Shown here one piece after another: positions 46,875 to 57,471 of a DNA stretch of 64,000 bases. Position 1 is the stretch's first letter. Each line of letters starts with the position of its first letter. Both the position numbers and the translations under genes were made by a program. This DNA is from Massospora cicadina (lineage: Eukaryota; Entomophthoromycota; Entomophthoromycetes; Entomophthorales; Entomophthoraceae), in NCBI GenBank assembly GCA_022478985.1, contig JAKSZP010017432.1:30307-94306 (forward strand). Reading direction: 5' to 3'. The notes beneath the pieces were generated by a model. The model worked only from the letters and a program-made list of their open reading frames with translations. It searched no databases and was not told where the DNA came from.

Positions 46875-48215
46875 TTAATTAAATTCATTTTTCCGGGTAT
46901 CAGAAAATGGTGTGGATATGAGCTTAGTCGAGAAATTCCGCCACTTCAGCTGGCTGAATTGGTTCAGCTCAGTACAACATGGAGTAATATTTTTGCATTT
47001 CAATTGCCGCTTCAGCTGGTGTATCCACAATAGAATTATCTGATCTTCGCACTTGTGTGCAGGCCACACTCTGGCGTGGTGCAAACTTTTTTTAAAGAAA
47101 TATGCAGTGCACTTGTCGCCTTTTGTGATGCGTGTGGCCCTATATTGAACATAAACCTGATGTTTGTGTTGCCTTTCGAGTGCGTTGAGGTGGGTGGCTG
47201 CCTCCGCCCACTTCTGGCCCCATGCAGGGCTGTATCCTGTAGCTGGAATGTTGGACTCCAAGTGTACCAGTTCTGCCAGAGCGTGTGAGATAACTGCTGA
47301 TGTGGCTCATGAGCATCTGGAGGAGAGATGGCGAGAGTGGCGGATGGTGTCCTCTTTGAAAGTTGCCCATGTGGAAATGGGGTCCTCACAAAATGGTGCA
47401 ACAAAATAACTTGCCAAAGTTGCCTCTTTTACCCACATGGAAAATCCTGGCAATGCGAGCTTGGGGGGCAGATTTTGCACCAATGTGGGGCTTTAGCAAC
47501 TGTGACAGGTAGGTGGTATGTTATTGAGACCAGTCAGTGGTCAGAGAATTCTATTTTCATTGTTTTGAAGTGGGAGACGTGGGGTTGGAATTTTGCTGCC
47601 ATTAGAATAAGGTCAATGCGGGTCATGGACCTTAATTGGCTGTTGTGGATGTGGGGATGCATCATGTTTTCGAGCAGCAGGGCATGTTGTGGCAGTGCAT
47701 CCATTAACCCAAGGGTGGCCTTTAGAATGCATAGTTCAACGTGACCCTGTGGGGCATGGGGTGATGGAGGCCACCAGTCCGTTGGTGAGGTTAGCCAACA
47801 GTTCATGTCGCCAACAAAGAAAGAATCAGGGGGTAGTGGGAGGGATTTGACTGACGAGGAAAATTTCTGACGCTCATGTGCACCGTTTGGGGCATATATG
47901 TTGATGATTTTGTGCACTACATCAGCCCATGAGAAGGTGACGATGAGCACTCAGCCATTTAGGAATGTTTCTGAGGATACAAATTTGAAAAAATTATTTT
48001 TCTGAATTAGCACCCCACAGTGCTTTGACCAAAAGGATAGGGATGGGAGGAGCATTATTTTCCAAGTTTCCTCGGAACCTCATGGACAGTGGGACTCCTG
48101 GATGGCCAGGATATCCACGGGTAAATTGTGTTGTAAAAAACTCAGATTCCTAGCCTGGGATGGGGAGGCCTTGAGTCTGGCAATATTCAACGTCCCTAAA
48201 GTGAAGGTTTCCCCC
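46875..48215 (-). pseudogene. LINE-2 ORF2 endonuclease
   Basis: AP-endonuclease-like motifs in order on the minus strand: LGTLNIARLKASPSQARN with the start-side LNI motif (about 48190), DILAIQESHCP with the catalytic Glu, IINIYAPNGAHERQKF, FVGDMNCWL, TRIDLILMAAKF, and MKIEFSDH at 47534. All key motifs of target-site nicking endonucleases are visible. A stop lies after QESHCP. From 47500 to 46875 the endonuclease-RT linker follows in broken frames. Confidence 0.8.
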
Positions 48216-49635
48216 AGCACACCTTAGGTGTGAGGGGTGGGCTCCCGGGCCCACCAGCCTCTTTTAGGTCCCCACGAGCTTTCACAGCAGCGCGGGTGTT
48301 AGCAGCAACGCTATCAGAGTTTTTGTTGATTTTTGCGGAAAGAGTTGCATTGGCTTTGGCCTTTGCTTTTTGTTTTCCTGACGTCAGATGAATTTTTTGC
48401 GGTGCGGATGAGTTTGGTGCACCATTAAGCGGGTCAAAAAAAATTTTCAGTTGGGATAGGTCCCAAGTCAGTTTTGACCGGAGCTTGGGTGCAACAATTG
48501 GGTGAGATCGAGTCTCCCATCGGATCCTTGGATTGAGTGGCCCGCTCAGCATGGGCTTCCCAATCTGATTGGTTGATGGATTCCTGAGTTGCTTCTGCCG
48601 CGAAGGTTTCCATGTCCTCCTGGCGTTGTGAGTGTGGGATAGCGGTGGTGGCCTTGGCCCTTTCCTTGGCCGCAGCCCTATGGGCCTGCTTAGCCTTCTT
48701 CCATTCTTGTGGGGAGATAGGCTTTACCAATAGGTAGCAGCCTTGTGCTCCCCATGGGAAAGCCTACTTGGTGCTTGTGGTTGGTTTGTAGTGCGCCTCT
48801 CTGTTGGCCATGGCCACTGAGGGGTGCTCTTGGAATGTGATGCCCTCCTTGATGGGGCATGCGTGTGCCTTGTGGCCAAACGCATCACAGTGGGTGCAAA
48901 TGGGGGGCGCACTGTCCACAGTCACCTGGAATGGGTGGGTGGTATGCCCTGTGATATCAATAAAAGTGGAGTGCGGGATCTGGGTTAGGTCCTTCACAAT
49001 CTCCTCAGTTGGGGTCAGAACTGCAATGGCTTTGCCGGTGCACAGGTGTGGCATCAGCGTGAAGCATTGCATTTTGAAAGATTGTATTTTGCCATATATG
49101 GCGAGACCATCTTTCAGGTGTTGTTCCAAAATGTCACGTTTTACCGTAGTAGGCAAAAAGTCAAACATGAGGAAAATTTGGTTTGATTTTGTCTATCTGG
49201 TGCGTTTGGTTTTGATGACCCATTGCCCTTTGGGGAGGTCGACCACTATGCGCACTGCTGCAGCCTTGTCTGCTGCTTTTTTGCTCTCAAAACCTAGGTC
49301 CAGCCAACCGCGTGACATGGAGTGAGGTGCAACATACACTGCAGTTGGGAAAATTTTGTGTACATCTTCGCAAAATTTTTCCCATAAGGCTGTTTTTTGG
49401 ATGTCCAGATACACGTGGACTCCGAATTCCACCAATGAAAGTGGTTGGGAGTGTGGTGTGTTGATGTACTGGTTGCATCATGCTTGCCATGCGAGTATCT
49501 CCGGGGAAATTGTGACTGCCAGTTTTTTAAGATTTTTGTCAATTCCGCCGGATTCTCCGGGGCGTTTTTGAACGTTGGAGGCCGCGGGCCTTCCACCTGC
49601 TCCTCTTACCTTGCTTGCCCAACTGCTCCCTGACA
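48216..49635 (-). pseudogene. LINE-2 ORF1 (RNA-binding, CCHC zinc knuckle)
   Basis: Minus-strand pieces: 49193-49435 (VEFGVHVYLDIQKTALWEKF, WLDLGFESKKAADKAAAV), probably an RRM-like fold by analogy with LINE ORF1 proteins; 48764-49168 (FDFLPTTVKRDILEQHLKDGLAIYGK, then the intact knuckle CTHCDAFGHKAHAC); then a basic, lysine/alanine-rich C-terminal part to about 48196. One or two frameshifts compared with LINE-3. Confidence 0.75.
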
Positions 49636-49746
49636 TGGGCGCAGACTAATCTCCTCTGTGAGATTATCAAACTAGATTCAGTCTTGAATTGAATAGGTTG
49701 CAAAAGTGTTTGCAACGAGAAAGAAAAGTACTGGGAGCTTCAAATT

Positions 49747-51026
49747 AAGTAGTCTAAGCTCTTACATCACTTTGTTCAACTTGGCATTCCATTCATTGTA
49801 TTTGGTCATGGATAGGATTGAGATGTTGCTCCATTTCCTCCAGTTTAAATCTTGGCACAACATCCAGCATATTATTTCTTCTTTTATGAATGACTTTAGC
49901 ATTCTCCAAGTTCTTAACGTGGATGTCCAGATCATGAATTTGTTGATGAGCGGATGAGTGGTATGTTTGAAGAAGCTTATTCTCATTCTCCAAGACTCCA
50001 ATGCGCTGATTCAAGTCCTACTTCATCTCCTTGCATTCAGTGCTTTATGGAGCTTGTCAGCCTTGGTTTTTAACTATTCTGAGAGATTAAACCAGAATTT
50101 CTATGCTTTATTAAGGTGACGATAGATTTTGTTAATGTCCTCCCAGCTGGGGGATTTGCCTCTCAAGTTGCTCTCCAACTTGTTGAATTGCTCTCCAACT
50201 TGTTAAGCTGCTCAGTAATGGACTGAGTAGATATCTGAGTTGCACAGTTTGATAGCTTTTTTTGAGCTGGGCTACTCAAGAAATGATATTTTGTGAAACT
50301 GATGAAGGCTCAGAGGTTTGAGGGACCTTCAGCTCATAAATTCATCGTAAGGCTTGCTTTAGCTGTGCCTTAAGGATGAAGATTTTCTCTTCCTCCTGGT
50401 AACAGCTAGTAGAAGCTTGAGCTGCCATTTCACCATGAGCTTCATGTCCTGTCAATAGAGCTCTTCAGCAAAGGCATCAAGTAATTGTTTGGTATTTTCA
50501 TTTGACTCCATTATGTCTTTAAAAGAAGCTTCACAACTTTCTCCACATATTTGATAACACCAGAATCAATCTTCCCCATTTGATTATGGAGCTGAATGAT
50601 GTAGGAACAGCTTGATTTAATTAAATGGCGGACATCTCCTATACTTTGAGTTGCTAATTTATATACCTGCTCATAAGCCATTTGTAGGGCACATTTGGTA
50701 TTGATATGATGGTGGAGTTCCTCATTATGGACTCCTAGTAATTGCATGATATGATAGAGTGCAGGGTATAAAAATTGCATGATATAGCGAGATAAATTTG
50801 CACTTAATCTATAGACCTCTGAGAGAGAGCTAGTTTCCTACAGGTTCATGAGAGATCTGTCCACAGCGGATGCTCTATTGTAGTTGCCTCTTTCTCCTGG
50901 GTTAATGATTCCAGGAAGTAATTCTTTAACTCCTTCATCAGAGATCCAGGTGAGATGATGAGACTTGGGAATCACCATAGGATTTTCTAAAACTTCCTCA
51001 AATGTGATGAGGGGTGAACTTCCCAT
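49747..51026 (-). pseudogene. gag of gypsy III, N-terminal part
   Basis: Start MGSSPLITFEEVLENPMVIPK at 51026, about 110 bases downstream of the primer site. Further pieces are 50511-50780 (89 aa, HHHINTKCALQMAYEQVYK) and 49793-50014, with a heptad-like stretch (RIGVLENENKLLQT) suggesting coiled coil. Stops interrupt it. It continues across LINE-2 at 44455. Confidence 0.65.
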
Positions 51027-51136
51027 TCAATCATCATCTTCACTATTTCTGTTGTGCACATAGCAGGTGACACTATCAACCAGGTTATCTTCTATGGTGC
51101 AATCAATTAGTTGCAAGTATCTTTGAGTTTAGCTGA

Positions 51137-51155
51137 GCCCCTGTAGTGAGCACCA
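51137..51155 (-). other. Primer-binding site of gypsy III
   Basis: The minus strand reads TGGTGCTCACTACAGGGGC, three bases after the 5' LTR end. It starts TGG, complementary to a tRNA CCA end, and extends into what could be a 7-bp acceptor stem plus T-stem. The best preserved site of this type in the window. Confidence 0.75.
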
Positions 51156-51158
51156 TCC

Positions 51159-51918
51159 TGTAAGGCTTCTGTTTTTGAGCTCAATGGTGCTATGCCCAAG
51201 AAGCTCAACAGTCAATACTTGAGGTCAACTAAGCTGCACAACAAGTATCTTTTTAATTAAAAGGGTACCAAGTCACCATTTATGTCCTGTTAGCTAAAGT
51301 ATCCATCCTATGGTAAGCATGACAAACTAGACTTGTTGAAGTCAAGTACCAAAGCAAGATATAGAATTAATAACATAACTTTATTAAAGTATAAATCAGG
51401 GGATTTATATGTCATAATTAATCATATAAACCCCAAAAGGAAAAGGATTAATAAAGATAACAGAAGTGGAAATCCAGTAGGGAGGCTCTTGGTCAGATGA
51501 TACATTCTGAATATTATAATATCTTTGTACAATATTTCTGATAGAGTAAAAATGGTGAGTTGAATGCCCAAGTCAGATGAGACTGTGTATCATTTAGGTT
51601 GATCATTTGGCAGCTTATTGATTTTTACTTTTTGGGTTCATCTTAATTTATAGCTTTGAGTGCCACTCCAATTAGTTGTCATCTGACCTTCAGTTGATCC
51701 ATCAGATCAATGAGTCAGGAATCTACCTTGGGGTATTTTAGGCTCAAATTGGTTTGTCAGAGTTTTACTAGAGTTGACTGGAGCCATTCTGACTATCAAC
51801 TTCTCTAGTTAATTAATTAATGGATTTAACCCCCTTCTTGGGCCTTTAGGCTGATTCAGCTGAGGGAGTTGATTAGTCATTATTCTTCCCATCATGTATG
51901 ATATCCAGATATCTGACA
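51159..51918 (-). repeat. 5' LTR of gypsy III
   Basis: 760 bp, minus-strand start TGTCAGATATC, ending CA next to the primer site. Collinear with 39083-39851. Confidence 0.9.
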
Positions 51919-52000
51919 GATGCTTTGCTAATATATATTTTAGCTAGATTATCTTTTAGAAGTGGGATATGCAATAAAAAGATACTACTTAGATTAAACT

Positions 52001-53887
52001 TTGATTTATTCAAGGTATGCTGACCAGGGGATGGACAGTACTGATCACAACACTCAAAACAACAAAACAAACTACTAACCAGGCGGGAAGCAGAAACTGC
52101 TTAACCCACCATGGCAGAGGGTGAGGAGGGGTCAGGGGGTTAGTTTTCAGAAAGACCCACCTCAATCAAGGGGTGTTGTTTACAGTACCGGATCAGAGCA
52201 GAGAGCCAGGGCATTGGGGCATCTGCATAGTGGGGGCTGAGGTCAGCGTAGTATGAGTTTTCCACTTCTGCATCAAGATAATGATGGGAAAGTGTTTCAA
52301 CAAAAGCTGCAAGGAGAACTTCAGCTTCTTTGCAGGCTTCAGGAAGTTGGGTGAAAAGGGAGATACTGTGGTGGGTGATTTTGGCTGAGGGATTGAATGA
52401 AGCAAGCGTTGCAACATTCATAACAGCAATTTCAGTATCATCAAATAGTTTTGAGATGTCACTGCAGGGAGATTCAGGGAAGTAGGGGGAAGAAGATGGT
52501 GGGCAGGCCTGCTGGAGCTGAGCTACTGACTGGGCTACCGCAGTGCATAGTTTTAGGTAATTAGGAGAGGCCACCGCAGCTAAGGCAAGCTGGTGGTCAC
52601 TTTGGAAGAGGGCTGTATTGGGTAGAGGAGCAAAATGGTGAGGGGTAGGGGTTTTATCAAAGTCAGGAAGGAAAAATTCTGCCCAACCATAATTGCTATA
52701 GCAGAGAGGTTGACCTGTATGCTTACTAATGAGGACTTTACCTGATTCATCAGTTTCAGCCAATAGATCCCATAGATTTTGGTTCACTGGTATAGTGACA
52801 TTTAAATTTGAGTGGGTAGGATTGGGTGAATGGGCAGCTGCTTGGGTGCAAATATTGGTCCAAGCATTGCTCTGATTGGCTGGCATAGATTTAGGTGGGA
52901 GAGTGAGGATGGAGGTTTTGGGGGGCTGATTTTCTATGTGGGCCCATTGAATGAGATTGGAGGGTGGGAGGGGCAGCAAAGTGCCCCATACTGAACCTCC
53001 AGAGGGGGCTCAGAAGCTGCAGCAGCGGATTTGGCCTTAGGGCACACTCTTTTTGCATGGTCAAGGCTAAAGCAGAGGGAACAAATCTGCCTACCATTAT
53101 CAATCTGAGCCCAAAAGAAATGATCAGGTGCTGCAGCCATACTAGCGTGGGGTGGGATTTATTGGGCTATGGTAGAGTGGTGTGGTATGATGGTGGCTGT
53201 TACACGAGGAGCAGCAAGGTGTTCCATACCAGATGGAATGGCAAAGATGAGGTTGGGCTGAGTGCCATAAGTTATAAGCCCTGTGACCAACTGGTCATAC
53301 AAAACCTGGGGTAGAAGGTGGGATGGGAGATTTGCAAAGGATACCACTAGTGTGGTATCTGAAGGGAGGTGAGTACGGGTTGTGGGAATGGGGTTTTTTT
53401 ATAAATTAGAGGAGTTTGTGCTGCCGCTTCAGCATCCTCCTCAGATTGGAACCCAACATCAATTAGCCCTTAAAAGGGTGGAAGTCTATAAAGCCAGCTG
53501 GTGCAAAGGCTGTAGTGGCTAGGTCAATAATTACCTTATTGGCATATGGGAACAAATGCCCATAGTCTACTCTGAGGCAATAGCAAATAGCAGAGCGAGG
53601 GAGGGTGAGAGGATGGGGGTGAGAAGGGTGGATGCACACCAGGTGGAGCGCTAAGTCCCGTGGGGGGACAAAACGGTTGGAAGCAGTGGGCAGGCTGTTT
53701 GAGCCCATCTGAATATGCTTGCCTGCAGGGTGGAAAATGCTAGGTGGGGTGCACTGCTGCCCCACACTGGGGTGGCAGGCAGCAGAGCCAAGGACATCAA
53801 AGAATAGGTTTGGGCAGATGGCTGTGGATAAATAAACTTAAATTTAAAATTGCTCAAAAGTGACTTTGAGCGGTCAAAGAGAGTTTT
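52001..53887 (-). mobile_element. Gag-only retroposon C with perfect 15-bp target duplication
   Basis: 1887 bp between identical TACTTAGATTAAACT (51986-52000 and 53888-53902). The minus-strand 3' end is CTGTCCATCCCCTGGTCAGC then ATACCTTGAATAAATCAAA, matching the LINE tail including the polyadenylation signal. The interior codes only for a gag/ORF1-like protein. The perfect duplication and best-kept reading frame make it the reference copy of this family here. Confidence 0.85.
52140..53857 (-). pseudogene. Gag/ORF1-like gene of element C
   Basis: An unbroken 279-aa frame (52140-52979) covers the C-terminal half: proline-rich start, NLWDLLAETDESGKVLISK, FHHFAPLPN-like segment, and DAPMPWLSALIRYCKQ near the end. 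Upstream frames hold the intact knuckle CSLCFSLDHAKRVC (about 53060), a domain with VVSFANLPSHLLPQVLYDQL (53159-53347), and an N-terminal part at 53463-53765 (VDYGHLFPYANKVIIDL). One frameshift or stop separates each. The architecture parallels LINE ORF1 but sequence identity to it is not evident. No catalytic domain. Confidence 0.7.
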
Positions 53888-54055
53888 TACTTAGATTAAA
53901 CTAATGATAGCATATCTAAAAATAACATGCAAAATTAAATGGTTTTTATTACTTATTGTTTATAGGATATTAGCTATCTATATATGATATTTGAAGATGT
54001 TATAAAGTTTTGTCATTTTTTATATACTCTATCTTTTTTTAACAAAGTCTATTAA

Positions 54056-54285
54056 CCCATTCATGGATTTCATAAAAAATCCTCTATATTTTGCCCTTAA
54101 ATTTTGCAAAAATTTCTTAGCCAATGATTATACTTTTTTATAATTATTTTGGCCTTGTCTGTAACATAAATATAGTAAAGTTTTGAATAAAAATATAATA
54201 ACTTATTTCTTGGACGCATATATGCATTTTCTAGATTTACATAAACCCCATTTTGGACGCGTATATGCGTCAATTATTGAAAGGG
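54056..54285. mobile_element. piggyBac-like MITE, 230 bp
   Basis: TTAA (54052-54055) and TTAA (54286-54289) flank inverted termini CCCATTCA and, on the other strand, CCCTTTCA. TTAA duplication with CCC-starting ends is the hallmark of piggyBac-superfamily transposons. Internally two TGGACGC(A/G)TATATGC motifs (54211-54225 and 54254-54268) stand near the right end. There is no coding sequence, so it is non-autonomous. It lies about 300 bp upstream of VTA1. Confidence 0.6.
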
Positions 54286-54584
54286 TTAAAGTAATAATTT
54301 AGTCCTGCAGTTTTATATAAGAAACCTCAATGTTGGATCCATAGAGTATTTAATTAGCTGTCATCTGTCGAAAAATACTTCAGAAAAGCGGATTAAAATA
54401 TTCGAACTCGAGAACTTAAATTGTCGAGTAATGATTGGGTACAATTTGACGTTGATAAAACATCACAGGTAAAGGCATTTGTCGAATGCGCGACTGTAAA
54501 TATTAATTATCTACAACACAAGCGCTCTGGGTCAAAAAGTGACAATCCCAGTAAGCTTGCATCTCATCTGTATATTACTTTAAA

Positions 54585-56079
54585 ATGAATCCTCCGCTTG
54601 AGCTGAAATCCATCACACCATATCTCCAACGCGCCAAGGAAATCAAAGCGAAATCCGCCGTGGTTGCTTATTTTTGTAGGTAAATTTCTACTTCGGTCAC
54701 TTAATGGCCTCTTCCCATCAAGCTTCCTTTGAAGATGTATTCAAAATATTCAAAATTACTTTTGAAAGTTTATTTTGGTTTTACAGAACGGCTTTAAACC
54801 GAGACAACTAACGAACATCTTTTTACCGTGTTTTGATCTCAGCATTTTCTCTGCGTGGCGCATTAAAGGCACGCTACCTTAAACCTCAAACCCCTTTATT
54901 TGGGATTCGTCAGTGATTTTTTTGGCGTTTGTATTATAAAGTATGTTTTTATATTTAAGAGTTTAGTCGATAAAGACTTACGTACTTTGTAGGCCTAACA
55001 TATGCCGTGAAAAAAGGAATTGATATAAAACCTCTTTCTTCTGAGAGCCGCAGCTTTTTGTCTGAGCTTATGGATAAGGCTGAAAAGGTAATTTTATTTT
55101 TGGGAATTATACGCGCGGGTTAAGTTTAGAGTGTAGCTTGATTAAAGGATAGTTTACTGTTTATAGTTCTTGCCAACCCTTTTGTTGATTTTGTATTTAA
55201 AGTGGCTTTTCTGAACTAATCAATGTTTTCTTCAAGGAACGTGAGGCTTTAAAAGGGAGCCCAGAAATTGCTTCTGATGATAAAGGGAAAGATATTATCA
55301 TAAGAACAGCCAACGACGTTTTTTCTTATGCAGATAATCAGGAGAAAGCCGGCAATTGGACCAAGTAATTGGGTAGAAAAGATATATTTTAACGTACAGA
55401 GGAACGGCTTTGGCATTTCTCGCAGCCAGCAACTTTTATGAGGTAGTAAACTTATTTGAAGGGCAACTACAGGAGGAGGTAAAGTTTATGTATTTTATGG
55501 TTTAAACATACCATCAGTATGAGCAAAAGATCAAGTATGCACGATACAAAGCGGCTGATATTCACGCGGCTATTAAAGCGGGAAAAAGGCCTGAATCAGG
55601 TAAGCACCCGCGTTTAGAAGATAACTGACAGCGAAGCTCAAGATTCCCACTCAATTCAACCAGAGGCTTACATTCCCCCAGATCCGTCCGCGCCAGTTGT
55701 GTTCCCAAAAGCGGCGCCCAATCTTTCTCCTCTTAGCTCACAACCCCATTACACTCCTCCCACGCAAACCAGCCCATCTGCAGCCGAACCTACTTTTAGT
55801 CCCCATAACCCGCAGTTTCCTACTGCCCACCCGCATCAGCAACCACTTAACCCACCTAACTTACCACCGCAAGCCCCAGCTCATCATTATCAGCCTGTCC
55901 CGCCATCTAATTCATATGCACACTATCAGCCTCAGCCAACCGGCTTGCCAGCTCAAGTCGTTACCAAGGCAACGAAACATGCCCGCCATGCTATAAGTGC
56001 TTTACAGTTTGATGATGCCGCCAGCGCCGTAGCAAACCTGCAATCTGCGCTCAATGAGCTAATGCCTTTTCATCACTAG
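54585..56079 (+). CDS. VTA1: VTA1/LIP5-type regulator of Vps4 (six exons)
   Basis: Vta1/LIP5 binds the AAA ATPase Vps4 and ESCRT-III at endosomes and stimulates ESCRT-III disassembly during multivesicular-body sorting. Suggested exons: 54585-54675, 54993-55087, 55237-55364, 55400-55478, 55518-55599, 55637 (or 55643)-56079, giving about 303-305 aa, close to LIP5 size. The N-terminal MIT-like helices are clear: MNPPLELKSITPYLQRAKEI, VVAYFCLTYAVKKGIDI, FSYADNQEKAGNW, TALAFLAASNFYEVV, YARYKAADIHAAIKAGKRP. A Pro/Gln-rich linker follows. The C-terminal Vps4-binding helices read KATKHARHAISALQFDDAASAV and ANLQSALNELM. The donor GTAGGT at 54676 keeps frame; the neighbouring GTAAAT would not. Introns are 317, 149, 35, 39 and 37 (or 43) nt. 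The gene appears intact, and it is the only likely functional host gene in the window. Confidence 0.88.
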
Positions 56080-56124
56080 ATGGAATACGCAATTTTCAAA
56101 AAGTGGGTAGCTTTTATTAGGATT

Positions 56125-56130
56125 AATAAA
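56125..56130 (+). promoter_or_regulatory. Polyadenylation signal of VTA1
   Basis: AATAAA 46 bases after the VTA1 stop codon (56077-56079). Confidence 0.55.
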
Positions 56131-57455
56131 TCTTGTCCGATAGATTCTTTTTCTCGTGTGCACTTTATGCCCATTATCAACTGAATACAACAATCTAAAT
56201 TTGGACCATTGGCAAAGTATGAATTTTTATTTAAACGATCTTAACTAAAAGGTTTATTTTTTAATTGGATTTGTTTTTAACCTTTATTAGAATAGTTTCT
56301 TTATCATCAAAGGCGTTACGCTTGGCATTTCTCAGCATGAATGCAGATTTGAGCTCATTAAAATTAGTACGCAGCCTTTAGACTTGAAACGGAACTGTCA
56401 ATAGTTTGCTTATATTTTTAACAGTTAGCTTTTTTAACTTTCCCCGTTGGCTTTGTCCTGACATAGGGCCATAAAAATACTCATCTAAATAGAAATTACT
56501 TATCAAGTACTTTAGCTTATTTGTGGAATTCTAACGTAGTTGTTGGGAAAATAACTGCTTAACCAGCTCGAAGTAAAAGCGCAAAACAGTTAATCTGTCA
56601 GAAAATTAAAACCCATATGATGTGGCTTGATTAAGGATTACGTTTCTCTTTTTTTGCATACATCACTAAAATGAAAGGTGATTCGATATAAACAATTAAT
56701 GAAAACTTGTTAAATATAAAATCAGTTAATTAGAAATGAGCCAGCGACAAAACCCTTCTTAACGCTTTTGGCAACTTTAACAACCATGGGTAGCAAATCT
56801 CAAAAGGCACAGCCGCTCAATCTCCACATGTAATGCATATAGAGAAACCTTATATTCCAACTAATTTATCTCGAAATGGCGTAGATCTCCATATCACTGG
56901 CAACGTTATTTTACCTTACAAATCCTTGCAGGATTATATCTAAATTAACTTCAGGTAAAGCAGTTTTAAATTCTTTGCCAAGCTTATTTGGATAATTTGG
57001 TAAACGAGGTTTTGACTGAACTTATTATAAATATAACAGGCTTGGACTTCCACTCAGCTGAAGCTACTGATAAAGCTATAGCTGTGTTTTTATAGTGATT
57101 TGGCTAGAACCTATATTGCTAAGATCTGTTATAGAAATATGTTTACCAATATTATTATATGTGTGCACCATTAGGATGACAAAAGTATTGTTTTAGCAGG
57201 GAAGTCTTTTAACAAAAAATGTGAGCATATATGAGTAACACTGTGCCTGTACCCTGGTCAGCCTTCCTCAATAATACCAAGTGGCAGTATGCTATATTCT
57301 GCATACCTATGGCAAAGCAATAAGCCGTAAAAAGTTGAGCAAATACCTTAGTTACAATACTTTTAGTAGAGCTGTGAAAGTATTAGCTCTTGTGATGAAC
57401 AAAAGAAACAAAAATCATCCCTCTAAAAGCTTGTTATATATATAACCTACAGTTT
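56131..57455. other. Intergenic sequence with a possible short exon at 56787-56940
   Basis: Mostly AT-rich with no recognised gene. One patch stands out: ATGGGTAGCAAATCTCAAAA near 56787 and, after a stop, the reading IEKPYIPTNLSRNGVDLHIT and GNVILPYKSLQDYI up to about 56942. Its codon use is more gene-like than its surroundings. It may be an exon or a remnant; I do not recognise the protein. Confidence 0.3.
57246..57275 (+). repeat. Isolated copy of the LINE-type 3' tail
   Basis: TGTACCCTGGTCAGCCTTCC then TCAATAATA closely matches the end of LINE-1 (CCCCTGGTCGGCCTTCCTC, AATAAA). The upstream sequence is not one of the elements described here, so this may be the end of another passenger retroposon. 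No target duplication was found. Confidence 0.45.
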
Positions 57456-57471
57456 GCATCCCACCCCTTTA

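Larger units (their letters stand above)
44456..49730 (-). mobile_element. LINE-2: full-length non-LTR retrotransposon in gypsy III gag
   Basis: 5275 bp between identical CTGGGAGCTTCAAATT (44440-44455 and 49731-49746). It starts at the same 5' point as LINE-3 (CTTTTCTTTCTC on the minus strand), so this is probably the true 5' end. ORF1 with CCHC knuckle, ORF2 with endonuclease, RT and terminal zinc finger. The minus-strand 3' end reads GTCCATCCCATGGTCAGCC then TTCCCCGCAATAAATTT. The coding frames contain a few indels and stops, and the RT active site is FADT. Confidence 0.9.
39083..51918 (-). mobile_element. Gypsy III: minus-strand Ty3/gypsy element with GATGC target duplication
   Basis: LTRs of 769 bp (39083-39851) and 760 bp (51159-51918) bound a complete but decayed interior. 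GATGC flanks both sides (39078-39082 and 51919-51923), an exact 5-bp duplication. The primer site is 51137-51155. GAAGGGGG before the 3' LTR on the minus strand is the polypurine tract. Without the LINE-2 insertion the element is about 7.5 kb, close to gypsy I. Confidence 0.9.

Noticed and set aside
54676..55642. Frameshifted or pseudogenic VTA1
   Set aside because: Using the most obvious splice sites gave two phase mismatches, but a GTAGGT donor at 54676 and an acceptor at 55636 (or 55642) restore both frame and the family's residue spacing.
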